Shown: positions 10,109 through 19,583, counted from the first letter of the stretch. The stretch is 64,000 bases of DNA from Vickermania ingenoplastis (GCA_010157825.1 VFSE01000164.1:17501-81500), one strand, 5' to 3'. The notes: generated by a model not told the origin, from the letters alone. Program-made: numbers and translations.

Positions 10109-10536
10109 CTCCCGCAGGATATCGTGAGAAGGTGACTAAGCTAAACCGGCAGAGCACAGCTAGAAGAATCAAAAGCTAGCTCGTAAACAACAGTTGAAAA
10201 AAAAATTAAAATAAAATAAAATAATAATAAAAAAAAAGAGGGGAAAAAAAATGGCTACAAGAAATATGCTGCAGTGTCAGGGGCAGCGCTGCGAGAGGCA
10301 CATTGAAGCGGCAGAAAATACGAGAGAGAGAGAGAGAGGAGAGGAGAGGGGCATCCAAAAGAATAGAAAGAAAAGGCAAACCGAGACACAACGCAGTGCC
10401 CAACTGCGATAGAGATGCTCTCTCTACATAACTTGCTGTGTGTCCACCGCAGAAGAGGCGCAGAGAGCGTACGGATATTATTGATAAGGCGGTGGAGAGG
10501 ACAGAGAAGATAGGCGGCGAGCGACTTTACGGGTTT
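10109..10536. other. Intergenic region
   Basis: Purine-rich plus-strand tracts (10195-10250 and 10322-10350, GA repeats) read as polypyrimidine on the coding strand and probably act in trans-splicing of the 6518-10108 gene. No gene is seen. Confidence 0.45.
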
Positions 10537-11790
10537 TTATGGGAAGAGCGGCTTCTGCCACAGGTAGTCCTCGCGCCTGGGCAGCAGAGAGAGGTCGCGG
10601 GGTCGGAGGGCGGGCTCGGCGCCCTTGCGGTGGTGCGAGACGGGCAGCAGATCCAGCGGTGTACGCAGTCGGGAGACGGCCGCGGCATCCAGCTCCTCCA
10701 GCTCCTCCTCCTCCTCGTTGCCGCTGGGAACGATGCAGACGCCGCTGTCACTCTCTTCCGCCTCCTCCACCACGATGACGTCCGCTGCACGGGAGGTGGC
10801 GTCGAGCCCGTCGACATCGATCAGCAGCTTGGGCCGCGGTGGGCATGCCTCCGCCTCCGCCTCCGCCTCCGCACCCTGAGAAGATGGGCATGGCAATCCC
10901 GGCACGGAGATCGCTGGAGACGACGGGAATGGGCTCCAACACTCTTCAGCCAAGGGCACCGCGGCCGGCCCCGCCGAGCAGGACCCTGGCGAGATCCCCG
11001 CAGCGGCGCCTGCCAGCTGGGGCGCTTGCGGGGCACAGGGTGCGCCAGCGAATTGGTGCCGTCGGGCGGCGAGGGCGGCCCGTTTCTTTTTCATCTTTGT
11101 GGCGACGGCCTTCAACCTTTCGAGTCGGCGTGTCTTGTGCGCCTTCTCCCGCCGCAGGCGCCGCAGCTCGTGCTGCGCGGCGACCAGCTCAGGGGAGGCC
11201 CGCGCAAGGTACGCCCGCAGCTCCTCGGGGCGCAGCTGCTCCAGCCGCATCGCCGCCGACGACGCGCAGGGCCGCGTGGTGCTGTCGGCGGGGCCGCCGG
11301 CGGCGGTGGTCATTGGGGTCAGCTGCGGCAGGTGCCCCACGCACTTGTCGAGCTCCTGGTGCAGCAGGGCCTGATGGTTGTGCAGCTCGGCGCAGCTGCG
11401 GGTGAGCTGCTCCATCTGCCGCTTGGCCACCTCCAGCGACTGGAGGCGCTCGAGGTGGCGCTGCTGCGCGGCGAAGATGAGGTCCATCGCCGCCGTCTCC
11501 TCAGCGGTCGGCTCGCGCTCCTCACCCAAAAAGAGCGGAACAGCGCGGGACACCCGCCCTCTGCAGCCCGGGCAGCGGAAGCTGGAGAGGCCGGCGGACG
11601 GCAGGCACCGGCCGCGGTACCTGGCGGCGAGCTGCCCCTGCGCCAGGCGCTGCAGGTACTCGACGCAGCGGATGTGAAGGACGTGCTGGCAGGGCAGCAG
11701 CAGCGTGGTGCGAGCCGGCCCCGCAGTGCCGACTGCTACGGCGCACTCACAGCACACGATGGGCGGCGACGCCGACGGCGCGGCGCACAT
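10537..11790 (-). CDS. RING-finger protein with SUMO-interaction-like motifs, 417 aa
   Basis: This is a probable E3 ubiquitin ligase. The start at 11790 (MCAAPSASPP) is chosen because the upstream in-frame extension is a translated GAA repeat and UTR. The N-terminal RING spans about 12-80: CCEC, then LPCQHVLHIRC, then FRCPGC. That gives C-x2-C, C-x-H-x2-H-x2-C and C-x2-C, a RING-H2 type pattern. A coiled coil follows (about 100-175, LERLQSLEVAKRQMEQL), and a second near 195-240 (LRRLRREKAHKTRRLERLK). At about 337-363 two hydrophobic cores beside acidic runs occur, DVIVVEEAEESDSG and VCIVPSGNEEEEE, which resemble SUMO-interaction motifs. RING plus tandem SIMs is the plan of SUMO-targeted ubiquitin ligases, though the RING is N-terminal here. 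Function is inferred. Confidence 0.8.
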   Translation of the reverse strand: MCAAPSASPPIVCCECAVAVGTAGPARTTLLLPCQHVLHIRCVEYLQRLAQGQLAARYRGRCLPSAGLSSFRCPGCRGRVSRAVPLFLGEEREPTAEETAAMDLIFAAQQRHLERLQSLEVAKRQMEQLTRSCAELHNHQALLHQELDKCVGHLPQLTPMTTAAGGPADSTTRPCASSAAMRLEQLRPEELRAYLARASPELVAAQHELRRLRREKAHKTRRLERLKAVATKMKKKRAALAARRHQFAGAPCAPQAPQLAGAAAGISPGSCSAGPAAVPLAEECWSPFPSSPAISVPGLPCPSSQGAEAEAEAEACPPRPKLLIDVDGLDATSRAADVIVVEEAEESDSGVCIVPSGNEEEEELEELDAAAVSRLRTPLDLLPVSHHRKGAEPALRPRDLSLLPRREDYLWQKPLFP

Positions 11791-11888
11791 CGCTCCGCTG
11801 TTGGGGGGAGTAGTGAGTGACAGGAGCGAGTCGAGAACTCTTCTCCGGGTGTCCCCCAAACAACAACCGGCTGCCGCCGTTCTCGTCT

Positions 11889-11913
11889 TCTTCTTCTTCT
11901 TCTTCTTCTTCTT
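11889..11913. repeat. TTC/GAA triplet repeat in the RING gene 5'UTR
   Basis: About eight TTC units on the plus strand lie 100-125 bases upstream of the RING gene ATG. On the coding strand they read GAA, a purine tract, so this is not a splicing polypyrimidine tract for that gene. Confidence 0.8.
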
Positions 11914-12263
11914 CCTTCCGAAGAAGAAGAGGATCTCCTTCTGTTTGAATGAAACGAGCCGCAACCGGCGAAAAGGCCGGAGTGGTGGTCAGAGGCCAAG
12001 AAATAGTATTAATATACGAGAATTGAATAATTGAATCCCGTACGACTTACAGAGATCGTAGTACACGCCAGAGTCGGTCCCACTCCCTGGAACCAACAAT
12101 ACTTGGAAGATAGACTGTTGAGTAGTCCACAGTATGATTGGTAGTCCACAGTAGCACACAGTGGCACACACACAAAAAAAAAAGGATGATCGCACCCAAA
12201 TGCAAACGTAAAAGACAACGAGGAAGGGAGAGAAGAAACTCCACAACCTGATCAAGATGAGAT

Positions 12264-12318
12264 CTGTGACGTGCGTAAGAAATGGGAGAGAGAGAGAGAG
12301 AGAGAAAAGAGAAAAGGT
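12264..12318 (-). promoter_or_regulatory. Candidate polypyrimidine tract and acceptor for the RING gene
   Basis: On the minus strand a CT-rich run (12287-12318) is followed by a first AG at 12265-12264 (TCACAG). The implied 5'UTR is long, about 470 bases, and includes the GAA repeat. A nearer cryptic acceptor is possible. Confidence 0.4.
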
Positions 12319-12659
12319 GTTGTGGCTTCGACGCACTCTCTATCGGGCTCTGTTAGCCACTGCATGACAAAAGCCGTGTATGATTCATTCGTTTCTGCGG
12401 TTAGAAGAACGTTTTTGTTGTTTTTGTTTGTTGTTTTTATATATCTTTTTTTTTCCCCGCCCATCGGTGGAGGGGAAAGAGGCAAAGAAAGGTCGCTGTT
12501 CCTCTGCGACTCAATCCTCTGCGTAATACACATCACAAAATGCAAAACAACTCGAGGGCGCCACTCTTCAGACAAAAGATCCTGTTGCTAGTCACCCATT
12601 GGGGAGGGGGGGGGAGGGGAACTGGGCCAGTGGAGAGAGCTAGGCCACTAGCCTGAGCC
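12319..12659. other. Intergenic region
   Basis: This spacer and probable 3'UTR of the F-box gene has a poly-T-rich stretch at 12420-12460 and a G-rich run at 12600-12620. No gene is seen. Confidence 0.45.
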
Positions 12660-14040
12660 TTAGCTCTTAACACCCAGCCGCCGCCGTCCCTTGAGGCGCT
12701 CTGGCGGTGGGTACTTGACGGTGTTGCAGACGGAGAAGAAGGACAGGCGCGGGGCCTGGGCGAGGAACTTCCCGTAGAGCTCCACCGCCAGCATTGGATT
12801 TTCGTCGAGGTTGGCAATCGTGAGGCTGGTGAGGCGCGGGAAGGCGATCGCCTCGCCGTCCTCGAGCGGCCGCTTGGGCGCCTTGCCCTTCTTTGAATCC
12901 GACGCGTCCCCCCGCACCGGCGTCGTTTGGCACGAGCAGCGAGGGGCAGCCGAGCATGTTAAGGGTGAGCTCGCAGAGGGAATGGAAGGCGGTGGCGGGG
13001 CAGATGAGTTGTCGCAGCGACCCCTCCTCCATCGGACTCCAGAACTTCAGCTTCCAGTTGCGCTCGGACTGCAGCATCGCCAGCAGGTCCGCGTGCAGCG
13101 GCACTGTCGGGTGCGGCACGTCCAACTTTGGGGGCGGCTGGTCCCGCCGTGAGGCCACCACGAGACTGCTGAGCTCCGGGTGCCGCATCCACCACCCCGG
13201 CGTCCACGAGTTGTACAGCTCCACACCCATCTTGAGCGTGCGGAGCTGGGGGGCCACCAGGTAGAGATCGCTCAGAAAAAAAGGTATCGTTGGCTGCGAC
13301 GCGGTGGACCAGCGCACGCTGCGCACATCCAGCATCGCGAGGTTGGGCAGCTCGGAGAAGATCGCGAGGGACTTCATGATGGCGCAGGAAGGAAAGGAGG
13401 TCGACACAGGAAGGGTGGCGGCGAATTTGCTCTCTAGCAAGGAGAGCGAGCGGACGTGCTGCCCACGCTTGTGCATATCGTAGTAGTGAGCGATCGATGT
13501 GAGGCGGCGCAGGCGATCCTCCGCTGGTTTTGAGCTCACCGTGAACTCCTCTAAGGACAGCATGTCGGGCACCAGATTCACCTCCGACACGCAGCACTTG
13601 CTCAAGGAAAGAATCCGGAGGCGGCGGCACGTGGAGGAGAAGGAGACCGCATCCCGAGAAGAGTGGCCAAGGAAGGCAAAGACACGCAGCAAGACCGCAT
13701 CGTTGAGGCCGTCGAGCTCGTTCTTTGGCTGCGGTTTCGCTTGCATGCCGGCGAGCTGCTCGCGCTTCGCCATAAAGGGATCCTTGCTGCGGTGCGCCTC
13801 GGCGAGGGCCTCGAAGGAGGCGTATCGCACCACGGGCCGAGCGCCATGCTTGCCCTTGTACGGCCTCTGCGTCGAGAGAATGGGCGATGCGCCGAGTAGG
13901 GGATCGCTGAGGGGCGCCTGCTGCACGGCGGCGACAGCGCGGTGCGGCCCGCGCCGCTTCGACGTGCTGTTTCCCGTGGTGGATCCGTACCCCGAAAGAG
14001 AGAGGGCGCTCTCCATGCTGCCGCCCGGCGGGTGGTGCAT
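12660..14040 (-). CDS. F-box protein with leucine-rich region (one frameshift near the C-terminus)
   Basis: This is a probable substrate receptor of an SCF ubiquitin ligase. The F-box lies at about 107-147: ELDGLNDAVLLRVFAFLG, then DAVSFSSTCRRLRIL. LRR-like segments follow, such as SLSLLESKF, LPNLAMLDVRSVRW, APQLRTLKMGVELYN and FHSLCELTLNMLG. The N-terminal 100 residues are low-complexity. At a run of six C on the plus strand (12908-12913) the frame changes. The downstream frame holds the true C-terminus (LTSLTIANLDENPMLAVELY) ending at 12660. Five bases instead of six would give one open frame of about 459 aa. Because both sides are well conserved in character, a sequencing or assembly error is likelier than a pseudogene. 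An alternative start is M9 at 14016. Confidence 0.75.
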
Positions 14041-14999
14041 ATCCTTCTTCGACGACGACGTGGTGCTGGGATGTTAAGGTGAGAGGTGGTGGGGGCAGGC
14101 GACGCTGTACTAGTCCACTCCGTGTTGTACACCGAAGCTAGAAGGAAACTAGAAGGAAAGTGAGGTATTCAACCAAAAGAAAGGGGCGGGGAACGATGGG
14201 TAAGGCACCTCGCTTGGGTCTTCAACGTAGCGTTTAGCGTTTCGAAGAGGGAGAGAAGTTCAAGATGGTTGTTTGTTTGGAGAGAGGGGCGTTCAGCTGT
14301 GTCAATGACCACGGGTACGGCACGTATTGTGTCGCATTACGTGCTGCTGTTGTTGTTGATGGATCCTTCGTCCTCTCTGCGGTAGTATTCTACTGGTACA
14401 TCACGTGTGTGTCACTCCGCTGTGCATGGAGGAGTCTTCTCCGTTGGAAATGAAAGAGCGAGTCATGGGGAATGAGTGAAAAAGGAAAAAAAAAAATAAT
14501 GAATAATTGAATAAAGAGATCGATATACATTTCACAGGATACACCAAAAAATCAAACAGAACAAGTTCAAATAAAGAGGAAATGATCGAATAGAAAAGGA
14601 TAAAGATAAAGAAAACGTTGGAAAACAAGCAGCAACGGTCGTACATCCATCCTATAGTGCCCGTAGGTGTACACCACCGCACCCTCCCGATCCCCACCCC
14701 TCGAGCACCGCACGTCGGTAATATACCAAAGGAGATGGTTGGCGGTCCTAACCTAAACAAACAAAAAAAATGAAATGGTCGCTTCCTTCTTCTTCCCTTT
14801 TGTTGTTGATCGCCGCCGCTTCTCATCCTTGAGAAAGATAAGCAAATGGCGCAGATGTCTATAGTTGCGTTCTTTTTTTTTTTGGGGGGTGGGGGAATCG
14901 TTTGTTTGCATCTTCTCTCTTTCCGCTGCTGTTTCCCTCTCTCTTCGAACAAAAAGAGAAAAAAGAAGAGGAAAATTTGTTGTGTATACCTCCACCTCC
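14041..14999. other. Intergenic region
   Basis: A gap of about 960 bp between MDH1 and the F-box gene. It has A-rich plus-strand tracts at 14480-14500 and 14760-14770, a T11G6 run at 14872-14888, and no ORF with coding character on either strand. Confidence 0.45.
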
Positions 15000-15977
15000 T
15001 TACTTCACACCCGCCTGAGCCTTTTCTTCCAGCAGCTCCTTCGCCGATGCGTCGAGGAGAGCGCGGTTTTCTGGGGTGATGGTCTTCCCCTTTACAATGG
15101 TCCACTTGCCGGCCTTGCACGTGCACGGGAAGGAGAAGACGAGGCCCTGGGGTACGTTGTAGGGGTTGTCGTTGGAGTACACGCCCATGGAGACATGGAC
15201 GCCCTCAGGGGTGCCCAGCATCCAGTCGTGGACGTGGTCCACCGCAGCCTTGGCGGCGGACATGGCGGAGGACAGCCCACGCAGCTTGATGATCTCCGCG
15301 CCACGCTCCTGGATCTTCTTCATGAAGGGGCCATTCAAGTACCCCTGCTCACGGATCACCTTACGGGCTGGCTGGCCGTCGATGGTCGCACTCTCGACAT
15401 CCGGGACCTGGGTGGAGCTGTGGTTGCCCCAGATAATGGCGTTGCGGACCTTGGTGATGGGCACGCCCGCCTTGGAGGCCAGGAGGGCGAGGGAGCGGTT
15501 GTGGTCCAGGCGAGTCATAGCGGTCACGTTCTCGGGAGGGATGCGACTGCGGACGGCGCGGAGAACGATCAAGGCGTTGGTGTTTGCGGGGTTACCCACG
15601 ACGAGAATGTGTATGTCGGGGTCGGCCACCTCGGCGATGATGGCACCCTGCGCGTTGAAGATCTTTGCGTTCATCTCCAGCAGGTCCTTGCGCTGCATAC
15701 CCTCCTTGCGGGGGAACGCGCCGCAGAGAATGCCAACGTTGGCGCCGGCAAAGGCAACCTTCGGGTCCGCCGTAATGACCACCTTCTCCAGCAGGGGGAA
15801 GGCACAGTCCATCAGCTCCGCCTCCACGCCCTCGAGCGCCTTCTGTGCGGGCTCAATGTCCAGCAGGCGGAGTTCAATGGGCGTGTCCGGGCCGAGGAGA
15901 TTGCCGCGGGCGATCAACGGGACCAGCGCGTAGCCGATCTGGCCGGCGGCGCCGGTGACAACAACAATCTGTGCCAT
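15000..15977 (-). CDS. cMDH: Malate dehydrogenase, cytosolic type (copy 1)
   Basis: It interconverts malate and oxaloacetate with NAD(H). The product is 325 aa from the ATG at 15977 ([16 protein letters not shown]). Visible elements are the Rossmann motif TGAAGQIG (about 8-15) and the substrate loop [15 protein letters not shown] (about 87-101), whose arginines are those expected of true [11 protein letters not shown] carries the catalytic Asp and a substrate Arg, and [10 protein letters not shown] carries the catalytic His. Length and motifs fit the cytosolic (group 2) family. There is no targeting peptide and the C-terminus QAGVK is not a PTS1. A second copy lies immediately upstream (16758-17796) with alternating identical and divergent blocks. 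In related species a paralogue of this enzyme became an aromatic hydroxyacid dehydrogenase; the loop arginines argue against that here. Confidence 0.93.
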   Translation of the reverse strand: MAQIVVVTGAAGQIGYALVPLIARGNLLGPDTPIELRLLDIEPAQKALEGVEAELMDCAFPLLEKVVITADPKVAFAGANVGILCGAFPRKEGMQRKDLLEMNAKIFNAQGAIIAEVADPDIHILVVGNPANTNALIVLRAVRSRIPPENVTAMTRLDHNRSLALLASKAGVPITKVRNAIIWGNHSSTQVPDVESATIDGQPARKVIREQGYLNGPFMKKIQERGAEIIKLRGLSSAMSAAKAAVDHVHDWMLGTPEGVHVSMGVYSNDNPYNVPQGLVFSFPCTCKAGKWTIVKGKTITPENRALLDASAKELLEEKAQAGVK

Positions 15978-16044
15978 GGGAACGGTGGAGATGTGTATGT
16001 GGGTGGGAGGGAGGGAGAAGTTCACGGAAAACCAAGAAGAAAGG

Positions 16045-16185
16045 CTATATGGATGTGTGGTTGTTCAGCAACAAATGGAGTCCACAAACATCATAAACAA
16101 CAGAGGAGTGGGGGGGGTGCCGCGTCGGCGTAGAGCCAATAAAACAAACAAGAAGAGAAAGAAACGAGGAGGAGGAGGAGGATAT
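16045..16185 (-). promoter_or_regulatory. Candidate polypyrimidine tract and acceptor for MDH1
   Basis: On the minus strand a CCT/TTC-rich tract (about 16145-16185) is followed by roughly 100 bases with no AG. The first AG is in CCATATAG at 16046-16045. The 5'UTR would be 67 bases. Confidence 0.45.
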
Positions 16186-16757
16186 CGATTTAAGATATCA
16201 CTTCCAATACGATACGCGTGTATGCCTCGCTTCAAGCATGTATGTGTGGTGGTACGTACTCACGAGAAGCATAGCAGTGCTGTTTCTCCACTCTCTTGCT
16301 TCTTTTGCCTTCATCCTCTTTGATTTGTTGTTGTTGTTGTTTGTTGTTAAACAAGTTTTTTTTTTTTTTCAAAGTGTTTGATGTTGCCTCGTAAGAAGTC
16401 GCCAGCGCCTCGAGTCGGTGTGGGAGTGGGGTCAACGCGGCATCAAATATGTACTGCTAATAATACATGCACAGCAAGAGCTACTTAGCTCTGGTGGAAG
16501 CAGCGGGGCCGGGGAGGAATCAAACGGTGAGGGGAATCGGTAATTGATGGACGGTAAAATTACAGAACCAAGATGAACATAAAGGAGAAAACACACAGAA
16601 ATAAAAAAAAAAGAAAGAAAGAACCTGGTAAGGGCCAAACACGGAAAAGTATAGTTACAAAAGGAAGGGGGATGTGTGTTTGTAGGAGGGAGAAAGAGGG
16701 AGAAAGGGGGAGGCGCCTGCCCAGCTCCAGGCACGTAGCTACGGGGCTCTGGCTCGA
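16186..16757. other. Intergenic region between the MDH copies
   Basis: This is presumed 3'UTR of MDH2 and spacer. It contains a GTT repeat with a T13 run near 16325-16370 and A-rich plus-strand stretches at 16590-16625. No gene is seen. Confidence 0.45.
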
Positions 16758-17796
16758 CTACTTCTTGGACGCCTGGTCCACCGCCACGTGTCGGTACGCA
16801 TGGAATACCTTTTTGACGGTGTTGACACCGGCGGCTTCCTTCTCCTCCGTCAGCTCCTGCACCGTCGCGTTGATCAGCGCCTTGACCTTTGGCGTGATCG
16901 TGAGCCCCTCGACAATCTTCCAGGTGCCGGCCTGGCAGGTGCACGGGAAGGAGAAGACGAGGCCCTCCGGGATGCCATACGGGTTGCCCATAGAGTACAC
17001 GCCCATGGAGACATGGACGCCCTCAGGGGTGCCCAGCATCCAGTCGTGGACGTGGTCCACCGCAGCCTTGGCGGCGGACATGGCGGAGGACAGCCCACGC
17101 AGCTTGATGATCTCTGCGCCACGCTCCTGGATCTTCTTCATGAAGGGGCCATCCAAGAAGGCGTCGTCTTTGATCACCTGACGGGCTGGCTGGCCGTCGA
17201 TGGTTGCACTCTCGACATCCGGGACCTGGGTGGAGCTGTGGTTGCCCCAGATAATGGCGTTGCGGACCTTGGTGATGGGCACGCCCGCCTTGGAGGCCAG
17301 GAGGGCGAGGGAGCGGTTGTGGTCCAGGCGAGTCATAGCGGTCACGTTCTGCGGCTTGATTTTGCCCTTGCCGGCAAGCAAAAGGATCAAGGCGTTGGTG
17401 TTTGCGGGGTTACCCACGACGAGAATGTGCATGTCGGGGTCGGCCACCTCGGCGATGATGGCACCCTGCGCGTTGAAGATCTTTGCGTTCATCTCCAGCA
17501 GGTCCTTGCGCTGCATACCCTCCTTGCGGGGGGAACGCGCCGCAGAGAATGCCAACGTTGGCGCCGGCAAAGGCAACCTTCGGGTCCGCCGTAATGACCA
17601 CCTTCTCCAGCAGGGGGAAGGCACCGTCCATCAGCTCCGCCTCGACGCCAACGAGAGCATTTTGTGCGGGCTCAATGTCCAGCAGGCGGAGTTCAATGTG
17701 CGTGTCCGGGCCAAGGAGATCGCCGCGGGCGATGAGAGGAACGATGGCGTAGCCGATCTGGCCGGCGGCGCCGGTGACAACAACAATCTGTGCCAT
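16758..17796 (-). CDS. cMDH: Malate dehydrogenase, cytosolic type (copy 2; one-base frame break)
   Basis: This is a paralogue of the downstream MDH, starting at 17796 ([16 protein letters not shown]). The frame breaks inside the substrate loop at a run of six G on the plus strand (17528-17533). Copy 1 has five at the same place (15710-15714), and with five this copy reads [15 protein letters not shown] and is open for 345 aa. All catalytic motifs are present ([15 protein letters not shown]). Differences from copy 1 are clustered: [12 protein letters not shown] near residue 138, [10 protein letters not shown] near 205, and the C-terminal 60 residues. The C-terminus is extended by about 20 residues, ending VDQASKK. 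SKK is not a standard PTS1. The single extra base is most simply an assembly error. Confidence 0.85.
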
Positions 17797-18172
17797 GGGA
17801 ACGGTGAAGATGTGTATGTGGGTGGGAGGGGGGGGGAGAGGGAGACGTTTAGCAAACAACTGAGACGAGCAAAGAGCGTATCAGATGGTGTAACGGCAAG
17901 AGGCAATTGGGTTTTTTCCCAAGAGGGAAAGTATGAGAGCACAAACGAACAAAAAGAAAAGAGAGGAGAAGGGGAAAGATCCACCAGCACAATCCCATTA
18001 AAGGAAGCGGCGCCAGCATAGAAGCGAGGCGGTTCTCGCATGCCTCAGTACACATGAATATTACCTTCTTCTTCTTCTTCTTTTTTTTTGAAGTTGTAAA
18101 TCAAATTAAAAAACAAGTAAGTGTTCGTTCTCTACTGGTGGGTCAATGCATCCAGCACATGGTCCTCCCATT
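17797..18172. other. Intergenic region
   Basis: The gap between eL14 copy 1 and MDH2. A plausible acceptor for MDH2 is the CTCAG at 17861-17860. A TTC repeat followed by T9 lies at 18067-18091 on the plus strand. No gene is seen. Confidence 0.45.
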
Positions 18173-18703
18173 TTACTTCTTGGCCTTGCGGGCAGCGATG
18201 GCCTTCTGCATGCGCTTCTTCGCGCCGGGCTTGGCGTCCGCCTTGGCCGTCTTCTTCTGCAGCTTCTTCAGGGCGACCTTATGCCAGGACACGGGGTTCT
18301 TGGCATCCTTCTCGTCGAAGAGCTTGCGAGTCCAGAAGGAGCGGGAGCGCTTGGCGACGCGGAGCTGGTAGCGCTCGAAGTCGGAGGAGTTGGCGAGGGC
18401 GTGCTTGGCCTGGATGCGCTTGGCGGTGCAGGTGGCGGCGTACTTCTCCAGGATCTTGGAGCTCTCGATCGCCTCCTTGAGGGTCTTGCTGCTGGCGTTG
18501 CGGGGAAGAGTGGTAATGACGAACTTCAGGGGCTCGACATTCTTGAGGTTCTGGACGTGGCGCCACATCTTCTCGTCGCTGGTGTTCTCCACAAGCACAC
18601 GGTTGCCATCGACGATATCGACGATGATGCCGATGCGGTCCTGGCGAGGGCCACGGAGGATGCGCACGAGGCGACCAACGCGAATGTAGTGAGCCTTGAC
18701 CAT
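18173..18703 (-). CDS. RPL14: 60S ribosomal protein eL14 (copy 1)
   Basis: A large-subunit ribosomal protein of 176 aa. The N-terminal KOW/SH3-like domain is clear (VGRLVRILRGPRQDRIGIIV, VLVENTSDEKMWRHVQNLK). A helical region follows, with a Lys/Ala-rich tail ending MQKAIAARKAKK. The ATG at 18703 follows the short conserved leader TTCTCTTCAACAGGCAAG. The copy at 18955-19485 encodes the same protein. By eye the coding regions differ at one base, a silent g/a near 18343 versus 19125 on the plus strand. Flanks diverge outside the coding region apart from about 24 bases just before the ATG. Confidence 0.95.
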   Translation of the reverse strand: MVKAHYIRVGRLVRILRGPRQDRIGIIVDIVDGNRVLVENTSDEKMWRHVQNLKNVEPLKFVITTLPRNASSKTLKEAIESSKILEKYAATCTAKRIQAKHALANSSDFERYQLRVAKRSRSFWTRKLFDEKDAKNPVSWHKVALKKLQKKTAKADAKPGAKKRMQKAIAARKAKK

Positions 18704-18954
18704 CTTGCCTGTTGAAGAGAATAAAACGACCTCTTTTGAGCATAAAACGAAAAAAAAAAGCAAAGAAAAAAAAGCAGGAGAAGTGAAAGAGTAGAGCATA
18801 GACCGTTCATGTGGAGTCATTCCTGCTTCTTCACGCATAAGGGGAAGAAACTAAAGCAACGCCAATAATGAGGACGGAAAGTGTTGATGCGTCATTTTCA
18901 AAAAGAAAGCTAAATCAAAGGAGTGTCTGCACTCCTTGTATCACATCAGTCATT
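18704..18954. other. Spacer between eL14 copies
   Basis: This 251 bp spacer holds an A/GA-rich plus-strand tract (18748-18792), which is a polypyrimidine tract for copy 1 on the coding strand. The first AG after it is at 18734-18733, giving a leader of about 30 bases. Confidence 0.45.
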
Positions 18955-19485
18955 TTACTTCTTGGCCTTGCGGGCAGCGATGGCCTTCTGCATGCGCTTC
19001 TTCGCGCCGGGCTTGGCGTCCGCCTTGGCCGTCTTCTTCTGCAGCTTCTTCAGGGCGACCTTATGCCAGGACACGGGGTTCTTGGCATCCTTCTCGTCGA
19101 AGAGCTTGCGAGTCCAGAAGGAGCGAGAGCGCTTGGCGACGCGGAGCTGGTAGCGCTCGAAGTCGGAGGAGTTGGCGAGGGCGTGCTTGGCCTGGATGCG
19201 CTTGGCGGTGCAGGTGGCGGCGTACTTCTCCAGGATCTTGGAGCTCTCGATCGCCTCCTTGAGGGTCTTGCTGCTGGCGTTGCGGGGAAGAGTGGTAATG
19301 ACGAACTTCAGGGGCTCGACATTCTTGAGGTTCTGGACGTGGCGCCACATCTTCTCGTCGCTGGTGTTCTCCACAAGCACACGGTTGCCATCGACGATAT
19401 CGACGATGATGCCGATGCGGTCCTGGCGAGGGCCACGGAGGATGCGCACGAGGCGACCAACGCGAATGTAGTGAGCCTTGACCAT
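18955..19485 (-). CDS. RPL14: 60S ribosomal protein eL14 (copy 2)
   Basis: This 176-aa protein is identical to the adjacent downstream copy. It carries the same KOW-type N-terminal domain and basic tail. Having two nearly identical copies is common for trypanosomatid ribosomal protein genes, where copy number raises expression in the absence of promoter control. Near-identity of the coding regions with unrelated spacers suggests recent duplication or ongoing gene conversion limited to the coding sequence. Confidence 0.95.
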   Translation of the reverse strand: MVKAHYIRVGRLVRILRGPRQDRIGIIVDIVDGNRVLVENTSDEKMWRHVQNLKNVEPLKFVITTLPRNASSKTLKEAIESSKILEKYAATCTAKRIQAKHALANSSDFERYQLRVAKRSRSFWTRKLFDEKDAKNPVSWHKVALKKLQKKTAKADAKPGAKKRMQKAIAARKAKK

Positions 19486-19517
19486 CTTGCCTGTTGAAGA
19501 GAATAAAACAACCTATG

Positions 19518-19583
19518 CTGTGCCGTATGAGTGAACCAGTAGTGCAAAAAGGATTAAATAGAAGAAGAAGAAGAAGAAGAATA
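19518..19583 (-). promoter_or_regulatory. Predicted polypyrimidine tract and acceptor for eL14 copy 2
   Basis: On the minus strand a TTC repeat (19559-19583) is followed by a first AG in GGCACAG at 19519-19518. The implied leader is 32 bases, similar to that of copy 1. Confidence 0.5.

Noticed and set aside
11791-11964. N-terminal extension of the RING protein through a lysine repeat
   Set aside because: The stretch is a translated GAA microsatellite. The ATG at 11790 starts just before the RING cysteines and is the better start.
14865-16133. A 422-residue plus-strand open frame
   Set aside because: It is antisense to malate dehydrogenase, whose motifs on the minus strand are decisive. GC-rich codon bias makes long antisense frames common here.
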